Source of the DNA: a virus
Virus record (IMG/VR): IMGVR_UViG_3300031645_000007
Coordinates: 1-32,757 of that record
Length of the DNA: 32,757 nucleotides
Direction: 5' to 3' (one strand)
The position numbers were made by a program, and so were the translations under genes. The notes under the pieces were generated by a model. The model saw only the letters and a program-made list of their open reading frames with translations, searched no databases and was not told where the DNA came from. Below are positions 12,545 through 20,782 of the stretch, one piece after another (the first letter of the stretch is position 1; each line of letters starts with the position of its first letter).

Positions 12545-14494
12545 ATGAGCAAGCGAGATGATGACGTTTTAAAGTTTTTTCTTGCCAGGTACAAAGACCA
12601 ATACGACAGGAACAGCTATGCCAGGTCGAACTACGATGAAGACTTGACGTATTATCGAGGCCATAGAAACGCAGGGGATTATCCGCTTGTTTACAACGAG
12701 AACTTCAACCGGATCTTGCCTATAATCCATACCATTCTTTCCCGGTTTATGGATCAGTTATACCAGGGCGGAAACATTATATCCGTCAAGGCAAGACATC
12801 GCCGGGACATGCAAAAGGTAAAAGCGGTTGAAGGGGTCTTAAACTATCAAATGGATTCCCTGAACGATGTGGACGTTCATGGCGGGTCTTACCTGACCAT
12901 GTTTAAATGGTTTTTCAATACATTGACGTTCGGTAAGGGAATAGCGAAATGCTATTGGCGAAAAGAAGAAAGAATAGGACCAAGACGGGTGGCGTTACCC
13001 GTACCGAACTTTGATCGGTTTGGCAATTTTCAGGGCATGGATGTCATAGACCACGTTAGCCAAGAAATGCAGACAGTGTATGACGGGCCCTATGTTGAGA
13101 TCCTTCACAATAAACTCTTTGTTCCTCATCCCGAATACAAAGACATTCAGCAAATGCCCCAATGCTTTATCGTTTACAAACGGTCTTTGGATTATTGCAA
13201 GAGACAGGCAGACAAGGGGATTTACAAAAACCTGAACAAGATTGGGTGGGGAGAAACAGGCGGGGCGGGGGATTGGGAAAGAGATTCAAAGGAAGCTACC
13301 CAAAAAAGCATTTCTATGGAAGGAGTGACAGACATTCCAGACGGCAATCAAGATAGAAAGTCCCCTGAGATAGACATAGTGGAAGCTTACGGAAAATGCA
13401 TTCTGGAGGATACGCCTTATGAGGTCGGAAGTGGGTACAAGCTAAAAGGAAAAGAAGAGGAGGTTATTGCCCATATCGGGAATTACAAAGCCTTATTGTC
13501 TCTCCAGAAAGCCCAGTACGGGGTAAGGCCATTGTTTGATATGGGTTGCTATTATCATCCTGAGTTGTATTGGGATCTGGGCATGGTGACGCTCACTAAG
13601 GGCATTCAAGAACAAGTGAATAACCTTGGAAACCTGAGAATCCAAAACGCTATGATGCAGATAAACCAAATGCTTTTGGTGAACAACGAATCCAACATTG
13701 ATCCTGCGGCCTTGACCTGGAAACCGTTTGGAATTGTCCCGGTAGATGACATGGACGATGTGAAACCCCTTGTTGTTCCTGATTACAATTCCGGTGTTTT
13801 TATGGAGCAGGAAAGTTTTTACAAGAACACCATCCAGGACATTATGGGCATGTACGACTACGGCATGGGCCAAACGCCTGAAAGACAAGAGAGGGTTGGG
13901 GTCGTGTACGGCATTCAGGCAATGGGAGAAGCCAGAAGCAAGTTGCTTTTAATGTCAATGGATTATTTGGGGATTCGGCCTTTGCTCAAGTACATGATGA
14001 TTTTAAACACGTTTCATCTTCCAAGCGGGTTTGAGTACAGGATCGGAGCGACAGACCAACAGGAATTTGGGCAGATATTTGGCGAGGACATTCATTCCGA
14101 CTTTGATTTTTCCGCGCGGTACACGGGGATGGAGCCTGCCCTTGGAAAACAAGCCCGTATGGACAGGTTAGTGCAATTAGCCGGTATGTGGAAAGACAAC
14201 CCGTGGATTAATCAGTACCAATGGAACAAGGTTTTAATGGAGTTAGGGGATATCAGAGAAGCCGAATCCCTCTTGAAAACGCCGGATCAAATGCAACAGG
14301 AAATGCAGCAACAAGTCAAAATGCAGATGATGGCGGAACAACAGAAAAAGAACTACGAAACCCAAGGAAAGCTGAATGTCAGCAAACAGGACTTTAAGGA
14401 AGATGTGGCTTTAAACACACAGGAGTTCGGACACGACATGGCTTTAGAAGCTTTTAAAGCGGAAGCGGAGAAAGATGCGCAACCTGCTAAATGA
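12545..14494 (+). CDS. Portal protein
   Basis: The 649-residue product fits a P22-like portal, which forms the dodecameric ring for DNA entry and exit at one capsid vertex. Length, position before a scaffold-like gene and capsid gene, and sequence style support this: an N-terminal helical region (KFFLARYKDQYDRNSYAR), a wing-like middle with beta segments, the long helical stem region (QESFYKNTIQDIMGMYDYGMG, about 420-440), and a C-terminal helix very rich in Gln and Met (MQQEMQQQVKMQMMAEQQ, about 582-599) that may form the barrel or coiled coil. No single invariant motif proves it. It overlaps the next gene by 20 bases. Confidence 0.85.
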   Translation: MSKRDDDVLKFFLARYKDQYDRNSYARSNYDEDLTYYRGHRNAGDYPLVYNENFNRILPIIHTILSRFMDQLYQGGNIISVKARHRRDMQKVKAVEGVLNYQMDSLNDVDVHGGSYLTMFKWFFNTLTFGKGIAKCYWRKEERIGPRRVALPVPNFDRFGNFQGMDVIDHVSQEMQTVYDGPYVEILHNKLFVPHPEYKDIQQMPQCFIVYKRSLDYCKRQADKGIYKNLNKIGWGETGGAGDWERDSKEATQKSISMEGVTDIPDGNQDRKSPEIDIVEAYGKCILEDTPYEVGSGYKLKGKEEEVIAHIGNYKALLSLQKAQYGVRPLFDMGCYYHPELYWDLGMVTLTKGIQEQVNNLGNLRIQNAMMQINQMLLVNNESNIDPAALTWKPFGIVPVDDMDDVKPLVVPDYNSGVFMEQESFYKNTIQDIMGMYDYGMGQTPERQERVGVVYGIQAMGEARSKLLLMSMDYLGIRPLLKYMMILNTFHLPSGFEYRIGATDQQEFGQIFGEDIHSDFDFSARYTGMEPALGKQARMDRLVQLAGMWKDNPWINQYQWNKVLMELGDIREAESLLKTPDQMQQEMQQQVKMQMMAEQQKKNYETQGKLNVSKQDFKEDVALNTQEFGHDMALEAFKAEAEKDAQPAK

Positions 14495-14813
14495 TTTTTA
14501 CCAGTTATTTTTGACTAACGAGGCTTTCCAGGAACAGGCGAATAAATACGAACGCGCCATGAAAACCGATGACTGGAAGTTCTTGAGGGACACGATTTTA
14601 GTTATACGGTCTAACATGCTGAGTGACATGCTTTCTTCTAAGCACACTAAGCTGTCTGCCCAAGAGAAGGACGTTATTCAGCAAACGTATTACAACTTAC
14701 ATCAGATACTCGACTTCATATTAGATCCCTTTACATGGGGTCAGAAGAAGAGCATCCGACACAAATCTTTAACCAACCTGGGGAAGAGCAATCAACCTCA
14801 AGGGAAGGAGTAA
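14475..14813 (+). CDS. Small helical protein between portal and scaffold
   Basis: The 112-residue product begins MRNLLNDFYQLFLTNEAF and is predominantly helical, with many charged and Gln residues (TDDWKFLRDTILVIRSNML, AQEKDVIQQTYYNLHQ). It overlaps the end of the portal gene by 20 bases and ends three bases before the next start, so it is translated with the head genes. No family is recognised. It may be a head-assembly helper; nothing in the sequence identifies a reaction. Confidence 0.6.
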   Translation: MRNLLNDFYQLFLTNEAFQEQANKYERAMKTDDWKFLRDTILVIRSNMLSDMLSSKHTKLSAQEKDVIQQTYYNLHQILDFILDPFTWGQKKSIRHKSLTNLGKSNQPQGKE

Positions 14814-14816
14814 GTC

Positions 14817-15608
14817 ATGCCAGATGAACAAATAGCGCCCGTGATTGTGGAACCCAAAGCGGAACCTCAACCGATAGAAGATGCGCAGACGGAAGAACAA
14901 ATCGCGTCTTTAATGGACACATTAAAGGCATCGTCTGTAACAACCACCGAACAACTGCAAGGGAAGCTTGACGCAAGCAATCAAGCCGGGAATTTAGCCA
15001 ACATGGTCGGAAACCTGCGGTCTGAAATTGCTGAACTCAAGGAAACCAAAGCAGCCCCTGCGCCAGCCGTGCAACCGGATTTTAGTCTGGATAACATGGA
15101 TAATCTCGGTGAGGGGCAAACCGTAGACCTGGAAGGTATGATGACAAACGTCATACGCAAAGAAGATGCTCGAAAGGAAAAAGTTGCAGTCCAGAGACAG
15201 CAGCAGGCAGTCGCCTCTTGGAACACCATTCAAACTGACGAAGACTATGGCCTTGTAAAAGCTGTATGGGAAGACAAGCTCAAAGATCCGAACTTCGTAA
15301 TGAAGATTCAGACGGGAACTGTTGACCCAATACAAGCCTATCAGGAGACAGTCAGAGGGTACTACAAGGGCATGATGAAACAATCTCTGTCAACCATTGA
15401 GCAGCTTCAAAAAAGTGGTGGGAAGATACCGCCTCCGCATGTAGAAGGTGGGGAAAGAGTACCCCAAAACCTTGTGCAAGCAGAAGGGGGCGAGGAAACC
15501 CCTGCGATGAAACAATTTAAAGCATTACAGGAGAAGGTTAAAACAAAAGGGGTCTTGGATGTAGCGGATGAACAACAGCTTGCAGACCTTGTTTTACAGG
15601 GACTTTAA
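14817..15608 (+). CDS. Scaffolding-like protein
   Basis: The 263-residue product is hydrophilic and acidic (starts MPDEQIAPVIVEPKAEPQPIED), with an N-terminal disordered region, coiled-coil segments (NLRSEIAELKETK, about 67-78; KEDARKEKVAVQRQQQ, about 114-130), and a helical C terminus (ALQEKVKTKGVLDVADEQQ). The order portal, this gene, major capsid protein is the usual place for a scaffold protein that directs prohead assembly and leaves before packaging. The call rests on composition and position. No protease signature is seen. Confidence 0.7.
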   Translation: MPDEQIAPVIVEPKAEPQPIEDAQTEEQIASLMDTLKASSVTTTEQLQGKLDASNQAGNLANMVGNLRSEIAELKETKAAPAPAVQPDFSLDNMDNLGEGQTVDLEGMMTNVIRKEDARKEKVAVQRQQQAVASWNTIQTDEDYGLVKAVWEDKLKDPNFVMKIQTGTVDPIQAYQETVRGYYKGMMKQSLSTIEQLQKSGGKIPPPHVEGGERVPQNLVQAEGGEETPAMKQFKALQEKVKTKGVLDVADEQQLADLVLQGL

Positions 15609-15632
15609 TTCTCCTGTTGGGGAGATAAATAA

Positions 15633-16880
15633 ATGGCAACTTATACTTCAACATGGATGATGACCCGTGCAGACGCCTTTGACCAGGGCGGGTTTTCGCG
15701 GGACATTGTTGGGGACACCCCGTATGGGGTCGTAACCGGCACGGAAAAAAGGGACGTATCCGATGTGTTGGATCTTTTGGCACTTGCGGATACCCCGTTT
15801 ATTAACACAATTAGCTGGGGCCCGGAAACCGGCGGAACCACGATTGAGTGGATGTCCGAGGATTTAGGCAAGGGGTATGTTCAAACCGCAGCCGATATAG
15901 AAACCGGACAGCTTTCTATGGCTATTGGAAGCACTGATGGGATGGACGGATCTGATTCTATGCGTCAGATGGGTGAAGGTGCGATGCTGTATTACTTCGA
16001 CTCTGCCCAGGGTGTTCATGCGATGTTTGCGGTTACTTCGATAACGGCTAATGGCGTGAGTGCTTTCATATCTCAGATCAGTACGGACCATGACGCTTCT
16101 ATCTTTGATAGCGCGGTTTGCTCTATTGTCGCAGATTCCAAAATGTATATCGTTGGTAATGTGGCAAATGAAGGGTCTATGCCACACCCGCCTAATCCGA
16201 GGGACAGGGCGTTGCTCTCTAACGCTTTCACTATTCTGCGAAAAGACGTACAGATCACCGGAACCATGAAGGCCACGGATATGTACATTGTCGGGCGTGA
16301 GGACCGACACCAAGTTCTGATGCGCCTGAAGGAGCTACAGAGAGAACGCGAGAGGCAGGCCTTGTACGCGATAAGCGTGGCAAAGTCTTCTGTTCTCGCA
16401 GGGCAGATGAATGGCGTGCTTGGATTCCTTGGGCAGCAATCCGGATCTCATATTGATAATTCGACTTACACTTTGACGGAAAGTGCTGTCAATACGGTTG
16501 TTTCCAAGATTTGGGAGAACGGAGGCCGGAACTTGTCTTTCTTTGGTGCGCTTTCTCAGACGGCCAAGTTTACCAGGTGGGACAAGAACCGTATCAGGAT
16601 GCGCCAGAACGATAGAAAGGGCGGGGGTTTGGTAACTTCCTACCTCTGCGAGTCTGGCATCGAGCTTGACCTGCATCCGATGGCAAATGTTCCCACAAAC
16701 ATTGCCTATGTGATCGACACCAGTCGGCCCAAGTTGCGTGCCAAGAAAGGGCGTAAGGCCATCATGGAAAAGCTTGGCAAATTGGGTGACTTCGATTCAT
16801 GGCAGATCCTCTCGGAGTTCTCTTTTGAATTTCCGGGGTACAATCTGGGTCAGCACGGAGCTTTCTGGAAATTAGTTTAA
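15633..16880 (+). CDS. Major capsid protein, SU10/DUF5309-like
   Basis: The 415-residue product resembles the HK97-fold capsid proteins of the DUF5309 (SU10-like) family. Recognisable parts are LLALADTPFINTISWG (about 48-63), the VGNVANEGSMP loop, NAFTILRKDVQITGT (about 193-207), the helical MRLKELQRERERQALYA (about 230-246), and the MNGVLGFL region (about 259-266). Hundreds of copies would form the capsid shell. The ATG follows a strong GGGGAG site. Its family places this phage near podoviruses or metagenomic phages with SU10-type heads. A GC-rich hairpin follows the stop. Confidence 0.85.
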   Translation: MATYTSTWMMTRADAFDQGGFSRDIVGDTPYGVVTGTEKRDVSDVLDLLALADTPFINTISWGPETGGTTIEWMSEDLGKGYVQTAADIETGQLSMAIGSTDGMDGSDSMRQMGEGAMLYYFDSAQGVHAMFAVTSITANGVSAFISQISTDHDASIFDSAVCSIVADSKMYIVGNVANEGSMPHPPNPRDRALLSNAFTILRKDVQITGTMKATDMYIVGREDRHQVLMRLKELQRERERQALYAISVAKSSVLAGQMNGVLGFLGQQSGSHIDNSTYTLTESAVNTVVSKIWENGGRNLSFFGALSQTAKFTRWDKNRIRMRQNDRKGGGLVTSYLCESGIELDLHPMANVPTNIAYVIDTSRPKLRAKKGRKAIMEKLGKLGDFDSWQILSEFSFEFPGYNLGQHGAFWKLV

Positions 16881-16889
16881 CCTTTAACC

Positions 16890-16914
16890 GGGGGGAGACT
16901 AATTCTCTCCCCCC
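16890..16914 (+). other. Strong GC-rich hairpin behind the capsid gene, no U-tract
   Basis: GGGGGGAGA (16890-16898) and TCTCCCCCC (16906-16914) form a perfect nine-pair stem with a seven-base loop. It is followed on the + strand by seven A residues, not T, so it is not a standard intrinsic terminator. It lies 12 bases from the next start (16926), which has no clear ribosome site. It could slow ribosomes, block 3' decay of capsid mRNA, or attenuate the following gene. Confidence 0.8.
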
Positions 16915-16925
16915 AAAAAAACCTT

Positions 16926-18173
16926 ATGAGAAAAAAGAAAAAGAAGAAAACTGCTGAGTTTAAAGAGTTTATCGATAAAAGCAAGCAGGTCAAGTACGAG
17001 GACCACAAGGCTTTGCACGGCATAATCTCTAAGGCAAGCTTTGATTTTGTCCACACGATAAACGACCAAACAGTTCAACACTTAGGGATTGAATGGCTTA
17101 ACAATATTGCCCAGAACAAGAGGCTATGGAAAAAACACCATTCTTTAAGGGACTGTCTTCATCTTGGGCAAGGCAAGGCCATCATAGGAATAGGGGCCGG
17201 GAAGTCCTTAGACAATAACTTTGACCAAGTTTGTGACCTTATAAATTGGGACGGCAGAAAGGATTGGGAAGACCGGGACTTTATTTCTATTGTCTGTAAC
17301 CACCAACTAAAGCCCATGTTGGAGAGGGGATGCATACCGGACTTTGTGCTGTTAGTAGATGCAGGGGATAAGGTCTATCACCAGCTTTGCAAGGATATAC
17401 CAAAAATAGCAAAAGGTGTGACGCTTATAACCGGCCTTCAATGCTCCCCTAAAGTTTTAAGTGCGTGGAGCAAGCAAGGCAGAGAGATAGCATTTTACAT
17501 TTCGCCTGCAAAAGCCTTGTTGGAAGAGTTTACCAGGGTAACGGGGAAAAAGGCAAAGTTTCATCAAATAGAGTTGGGCGGCAATGTCCTAAATGGCTGC
17601 TGGATGATAGGCATGGCGGTGTTTCAGTCCAATCTTTTTTTAGGCGTAGGAAACGACCTGTCATTTGAAATAAAGGAAGAGGATAAGGACACGCAGGATG
17701 CTTATTATTCGGACGGGGATTACTCGACTAACGCTCCAAAAACGGGATCTGGGAGAGACGAAGCGAAAAGCAAGAGACGATGGGGCGGGTATTCTATGAC
17801 GAAAAACCCGTTCTTTGCGGAGGGCATAACAAAGGCAAGCGACAGGTACAATATTAATCTCGATATCGTGGGAACGTCTTACACGCTATGGGTTTACAAA
17901 ACATGGCTGGAAACAGCGATAGTGAATTTAGGAACCAATGCCCCTGGAGCACATTATTTTAACTGCTCAGAGGGTGGGATTTTAGGGGTGATGGCAAAGG
18001 ACAATAACCCCGATGCTTTTGAGAAGATAGACAACTGGTTCATGTTAGACGAGAGATGCAAATATTACCACACGGCAATGTTTGAAGATGCCGTAAAAAC
18101 CGTATTAAAATCAAGGGAGGTTTTAAAATGTCACGCGTACAATGCCCCAGCTGCGGCGGGCTTGGTTCTTTAA
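16926..18173 (+). CDS. DUF115/MptE/Maf-like protein
   Basis: The 415-residue product contains the main motifs of the DUF115 domain shared by archaeal MptE and bacterial motility accessory (Maf) glycosyltransferases: GIGAGKSLDNN (88-98), IPDFVLLVDAGD (137-148), GGNVLNGCWMIGMAVF (218-233), FLGVGNDLSFE (238-248) and FNCSEGG (345-351). Maf proteins transfer nonulosonic acids to flagellin; MptE phosphorylates a pterin. Which activity applies here is unknown. The N terminus is a Lys run (RKKKKKK). The gene is directly behind the major capsid gene and leads the second modification module. A weak start site and upstream hairpin suggest low or regulated translation. Confidence 0.8.
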   Translation: MRKKKKKKTAEFKEFIDKSKQVKYEDHKALHGIISKASFDFVHTINDQTVQHLGIEWLNNIAQNKRLWKKHHSLRDCLHLGQGKAIIGIGAGKSLDNNFDQVCDLINWDGRKDWEDRDFISIVCNHQLKPMLERGCIPDFVLLVDAGDKVYHQLCKDIPKIAKGVTLITGLQCSPKVLSAWSKQGREIAFYISPAKALLEEFTRVTGKKAKFHQIELGGNVLNGCWMIGMAVFQSNLFLGVGNDLSFEIKEEDKDTQDAYYSDGDYSTNAPKTGSGRDEAKSKRRWGGYSMTKNPFFAEGITKASDRYNINLDIVGTSYTLWVYKTWLETAIVNLGTNAPGAHYFNCSEGGILGVMAKDNNPDAFEKIDNWFMLDERCKYYHTAMFEDAVKTVLKSREVLKCHAYNAPAAAGLVL

Positions 18174-18355
18174 AGAGAGATGGCTTTTGCAAGAATTGTG
18201 ACCCTGACAAGACCTATAGGTTTGGAGAGAAAGGTAATGACGGTATGGTTGGGGGACGGTCCTTATTGGACAGAGGTTATGAGATAGGGGAAAGCTTTGT
18301 CGAAAAAAACACGGGGTTCGGGTGTATTCAAGACAAGTTCGGGTATGAAAGATGA
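18128..18355 (+). CDS. Zinc-ribbon small protein (75 aa)
   Basis: The 75-residue product begins MSRVQCPSCGGLGSLKRDGF with C6-C9 and C21-C24, a typical zinc ribbon, followed by a Gly-rich, probably loose tail. The start has a strong GGGAGG site at 18115-18120 and lies inside the end of the Maf-like gene (overlap 46 bases). Its stop overlaps the next ATG (18352-18355). Zinc binding is inferred from cysteine spacing. No family beyond that. Confidence 0.6.
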   Translation: MSRVQCPSCGGLGSLKRDGFCKNCDPDKTYRFGEKGNDGMVGGRSLLDRGYEIGESFVEKNTGFGCIQDKFGYER

Positions 18356-18552
18356 CACAAGGGCGATTAAATAGTGGGAAATGCTTAATGTGTGGCAATC
18401 CTCTTATCGTGATAAACGAGTTCCAGGCATGTTCTATATGCACGGAACGTATCAAAAAAGAGCAGTACGAATTAAGCCAAAGAAAACACAGGAAAGGACT
18501 GCGGACTAAAATGAAAGTTCCTGCAGTAAAGGTAACACCACAGGTAATATGA
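18352..18552 (+). CDS. Zinc-ribbon small protein (66 aa)
   Basis: The 66-residue product has C11-C14 and C27-C30, again a zinc-ribbon pattern, then a basic helical tail (KKEQYELSQRKHRKGLRTKMK) that could bind nucleic acid. It is linked by ATGA overlaps to the genes on both sides. With the gene before it, it forms a pair of zinc-ribbon genes. No specific family is recognised. Confidence 0.6.
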   Translation: MTQGRLNSGKCLMCGNPLIVINEFQACSICTERIKKEQYELSQRKHRKGLRTKMKVPAVKVTPQVI

Positions 18553-19229
18553 TTTATAAAAACACAAAAGACATGCCTTCTGCTATGGGATTTACCTTAG
18601 TTACTGGGGACAAAAGAGAAGTTGTAAAATGCCCTGGGCCACGGTTTCATACATGGGACTTGTTACAGCCTGAACCGATTATCGGCGTAAGATATAATAA
18701 GATGGCAGGTTGGGCTATCCTTGAGAAGCAATGCGATATCATTCTGTACTTCAGGCCATACTGTGTCGTTGAGATAGGGGCGGGCGAAAGCTCTAAAGTG
18801 TTGGCTCTCGCGGCAGAAAGAGCAGGCGTGACGTTCCATAGCGTAGACATTAGACCAGAAAAGAAAGCCAAGTATTTTTATAGCCATATTTATCATAACA
18901 TGACCTCAGAAGAGTTTATGGATGATTTTGAGGACAATCCGGCTATTGTTTTAATTGACGGGGACCATCACTATGAAGCGGCCAAGGAAGAGTTTGACTT
19001 CTTTTTCGAGAAGCTTGTTCCGGGCGGTGTGATTTTCATACATGACACTCTCCCTCCTGCGAAAGAGCTTTTAGTTGAACCTGCATGTGGGGACGTTTAC
19101 AAGTTAAGGCAGGAGCTTGAGAAAAGAACTGACGAGATGGATTGTTTTTCATGGCCTTATTCTGCGGACTGGATGGGCCTAACTCAAATAATTAAGAAAG
19201 AGAAAGGCAGGCCATATTGGGAAAAGTAG
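18549..19229 (+). CDS. Methyltransf_24-type SAM methyltransferase
   Basis: The 226-residue product shows the class I methyltransferase fold of the Methyltransf_24 type: VVEIGAGES (73-81, SAM-binding), VTFHSVD (94-100, acidic end of the second strand), VLIDGDHHYEAA (134-145, metal/substrate residues) and PGGVIFIHDT (158-167). Family members include O-methyltransferases acting on sugars and other small molecules. The C terminus SWPYSADWMGLTQIIK (about 201-216) is shared with the next gene, so the two are paralogues. The ATG overlaps the previous stop (18549-18552). Substrate unknown; a sugar hydroxyl is a plausible guess from context. Confidence 0.8.
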   Translation: MIYKNTKDMPSAMGFTLVTGDKREVVKCPGPRFHTWDLLQPEPIIGVRYNKMAGWAILEKQCDIILYFRPYCVVEIGAGESSKVLALAAERAGVTFHSVDIRPEKKAKYFYSHIYHNMTSEEFMDDFEDNPAIVLIDGDHHYEAAKEEFDFFFEKLVPGGVIFIHDTLPPAKELLVEPACGDVYKLRQELEKRTDEMDCFSWPYSADWMGLTQIIKKEKGRPYWEK

Positions 19230-19885
19230 ACGAGACACTCAGGAAGACATTTTTTGAGGGAAAGATAGTATATAAAAAAGACGTTGGGAACAATACAATA
19301 CTTAACATAACTATTCCGTTAGGTTCGTGGGACATATTAGACGCCATTGTTGCCAAGGTTTTAAAGTACGCCAAGGGGGATATTGTAGAGGTAGGCATGG
19401 GGGAATCTTCCATTGTATTAGCCAGCCGTGCAAATGAAGCCGGTGTAAGCCTATACAGTTGCGATCTTCAAATGGGCGGGATGTTTAGGGTGTTTGACAA
19501 CCCGTTATTTAAGAATCATTTTTGCTATATCGAAAGATCAGAACATTTCATGGAAAAATACGAGGGCAGACCGTCCGTTGTGTTTCTTGACGGAGAACAT
19601 AAATACGAAACCGTGAAAAAAGAAGTGGATTTCTTTTTGTCTAAAATGACTCCAAGCGGTGTGATGTTTTTGCATGACACTTTGCCTAAAAACGAAGAAC
19701 AATCTGTTGTTGACGATGAAGGCATTAGCCCTGGAGATGTGTACAGGATAAGACGAGATTTAGAACTAAGCGAAAAAGTTGACTGCTTTACCTGGCCTTA
19801 TTCGGCGCTAAGTATGGGATTAACAATGGTTATAAAAAGGAATATCCGAAGGGAATACTGGTTAAATGAAACTGAAAAATCCTGA
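19217..19885 (+). CDS. Second Methyltransf_24-type methyltransferase (paralogue)
   Basis: The 222-residue product has EVGMGES (58-64), LYSCDL (79-84), VFLDGEHKYETV (122-133) and SGVMFLHDT (147-155), the same order as the previous gene. It also shares the end DVYRIRR...DCFTWPYSALSMGLT. The start is taken as TTG at 19217, after AAAGGCAGG and overlapping the upstream stop by 13 bases, because the first in-frame ATG would remove the SAM-binding motif. The two genes arose by tandem duplication and have diverged strongly at the N terminus, suggesting different substrates or positions of methylation. Confidence 0.8.
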   Translation: MGKVDETLRKTFFEGKIVYKKDVGNNTILNITIPLGSWDILDAIVAKVLKYAKGDIVEVGMGESSIVLASRANEAGVSLYSCDLQMGGMFRVFDNPLFKNHFCYIERSEHFMEKYEGRPSVVFLDGEHKYETVKKEVDFFLSKMTPSGVMFLHDTLPKNEEQSVVDDEGISPGDVYRIRRDLELSEKVDCFTWPYSALSMGLTMVIKRNIRREYWLNETEKS

Positions 19886-20780
19886 AGTAAGACTTGAGAA
19901 CACGAATTTTTGTCAGGCATCTTGCACGATCTGTCCGCGTGAGAAAATGACCCGGAATAAATGCACGATGTCCTTGGAACACTTTAAGCTTTTAGCAAAC
20001 CAAGCCAAAGAATTAGGGGCAGAAACTATCTCTGTGTTTGGCTATGGCGAGCCTTTCATGGACGCAGGGTTAGCTGAGAAGATAGAAGTCTGCACACTGA
20101 ACGGACTGGACACCTTTGTAACGTCAAACGCCGGCTTACTTAATGTCGCCTGGGCAAAGAAAGTATTAAGGGCAGGATTAAAGCATATCAGGTTTTCCGT
20201 TCACGGAATCTCAGCCCCAGACTATGAGAAAGTACATAAAGGACTTCCTTACATGGAGGTCATGTCGAATATATTTAATTTTATCACGATTAATAACGAA
20301 CGGCTTGACCATGCTTGCAAGGTAAGCGTGACGGCAATCCCTCAGAAAGAAGAGCATGTCGAAGGGATCAAGGCTTTCTGGGAAAAGCACGTTGACTACC
20401 TGGAGCTTTGGAAGCCGCATAACTGGACGGATGGCAGGAGCTTTAGGTCGGTCGAGAAGAGAAAGAAGACTTGTGGCAGGCCGTTCAGCGGGCCGGTTCA
20501 AATCCAGGCAGACGGGCAAATGATAGTTTGCTGTTTTGATTTTGATGGCAAGATAGTAGTTGGAAATACACACAACGAATCGATTGAGGACATACTGAAA
20601 GGTGATAAATTCAACGAAATTAGGCGGAAGCACGAAACAGGCGAGCTTAAAGGGCTACCCTGCGAATCGTGTGACCAGCTTAATATCGAAGAGGACAACC
20701 CTTTGCTGTATTCGTCAAGAGATCCTGACAGGAACATAAACACGACAAGCAGCACTAAATTTAAAATACAAGGAGAATAA
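19866..20780 (+). CDS. Radical SAM/SPASM-domain enzyme
   Basis: The 304-residue product carries the radical SAM cluster motif C16-x3-C20-x2-C23, a GYGEPF motif (59-64) equivalent to GGEP, and a SPASM-like C-terminal domain with C203, C222, C223, C266 and C269 (CGRPFSGPVQIQ, VCCFDFDG, GLPCESCDQL). These enzymes use an iron-sulfur cluster to form a radical and modify peptides, sugars or small molecules; the SPASM cysteines usually hold extra clusters. It overlaps the methyltransferase by 20 bases. The usual full SPASM cysteine set may be reduced. Substrate unknown: neither a leader peptide nor a RiPP recognition gene was found nearby. Confidence 0.88.
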   Translation: MKLKNPEVRLENTNFCQASCTICPREKMTRNKCTMSLEHFKLLANQAKELGAETISVFGYGEPFMDAGLAEKIEVCTLNGLDTFVTSNAGLLNVAWAKKVLRAGLKHIRFSVHGISAPDYEKVHKGLPYMEVMSNIFNFITINNERLDHACKVSVTAIPQKEEHVEGIKAFWEKHVDYLELWKPHNWTDGRSFRSVEKRKKTCGRPFSGPVQIQADGQMIVCCFDFDGKIVVGNTHNESIEDILKGDKFNEIRRKHETGELKGLPCESCDQLNIEEDNPLLYSSRDPDRNINTTSSTKFKIQGE

Positions 20781-20782
20781 TT

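Noticed and set aside
16890-16914. Intrinsic terminator after the capsid gene
   Set aside because: The stem is strong, but it is followed by A residues on the + strand and lacks a T-run on either strand in the right place.
8944-20780. Known anti-phage defence or toxin-antitoxin system
   Set aside because: No nuclease, toxin, kinase or defence motifs were seen; the enzymes fit sugar or protein modification.
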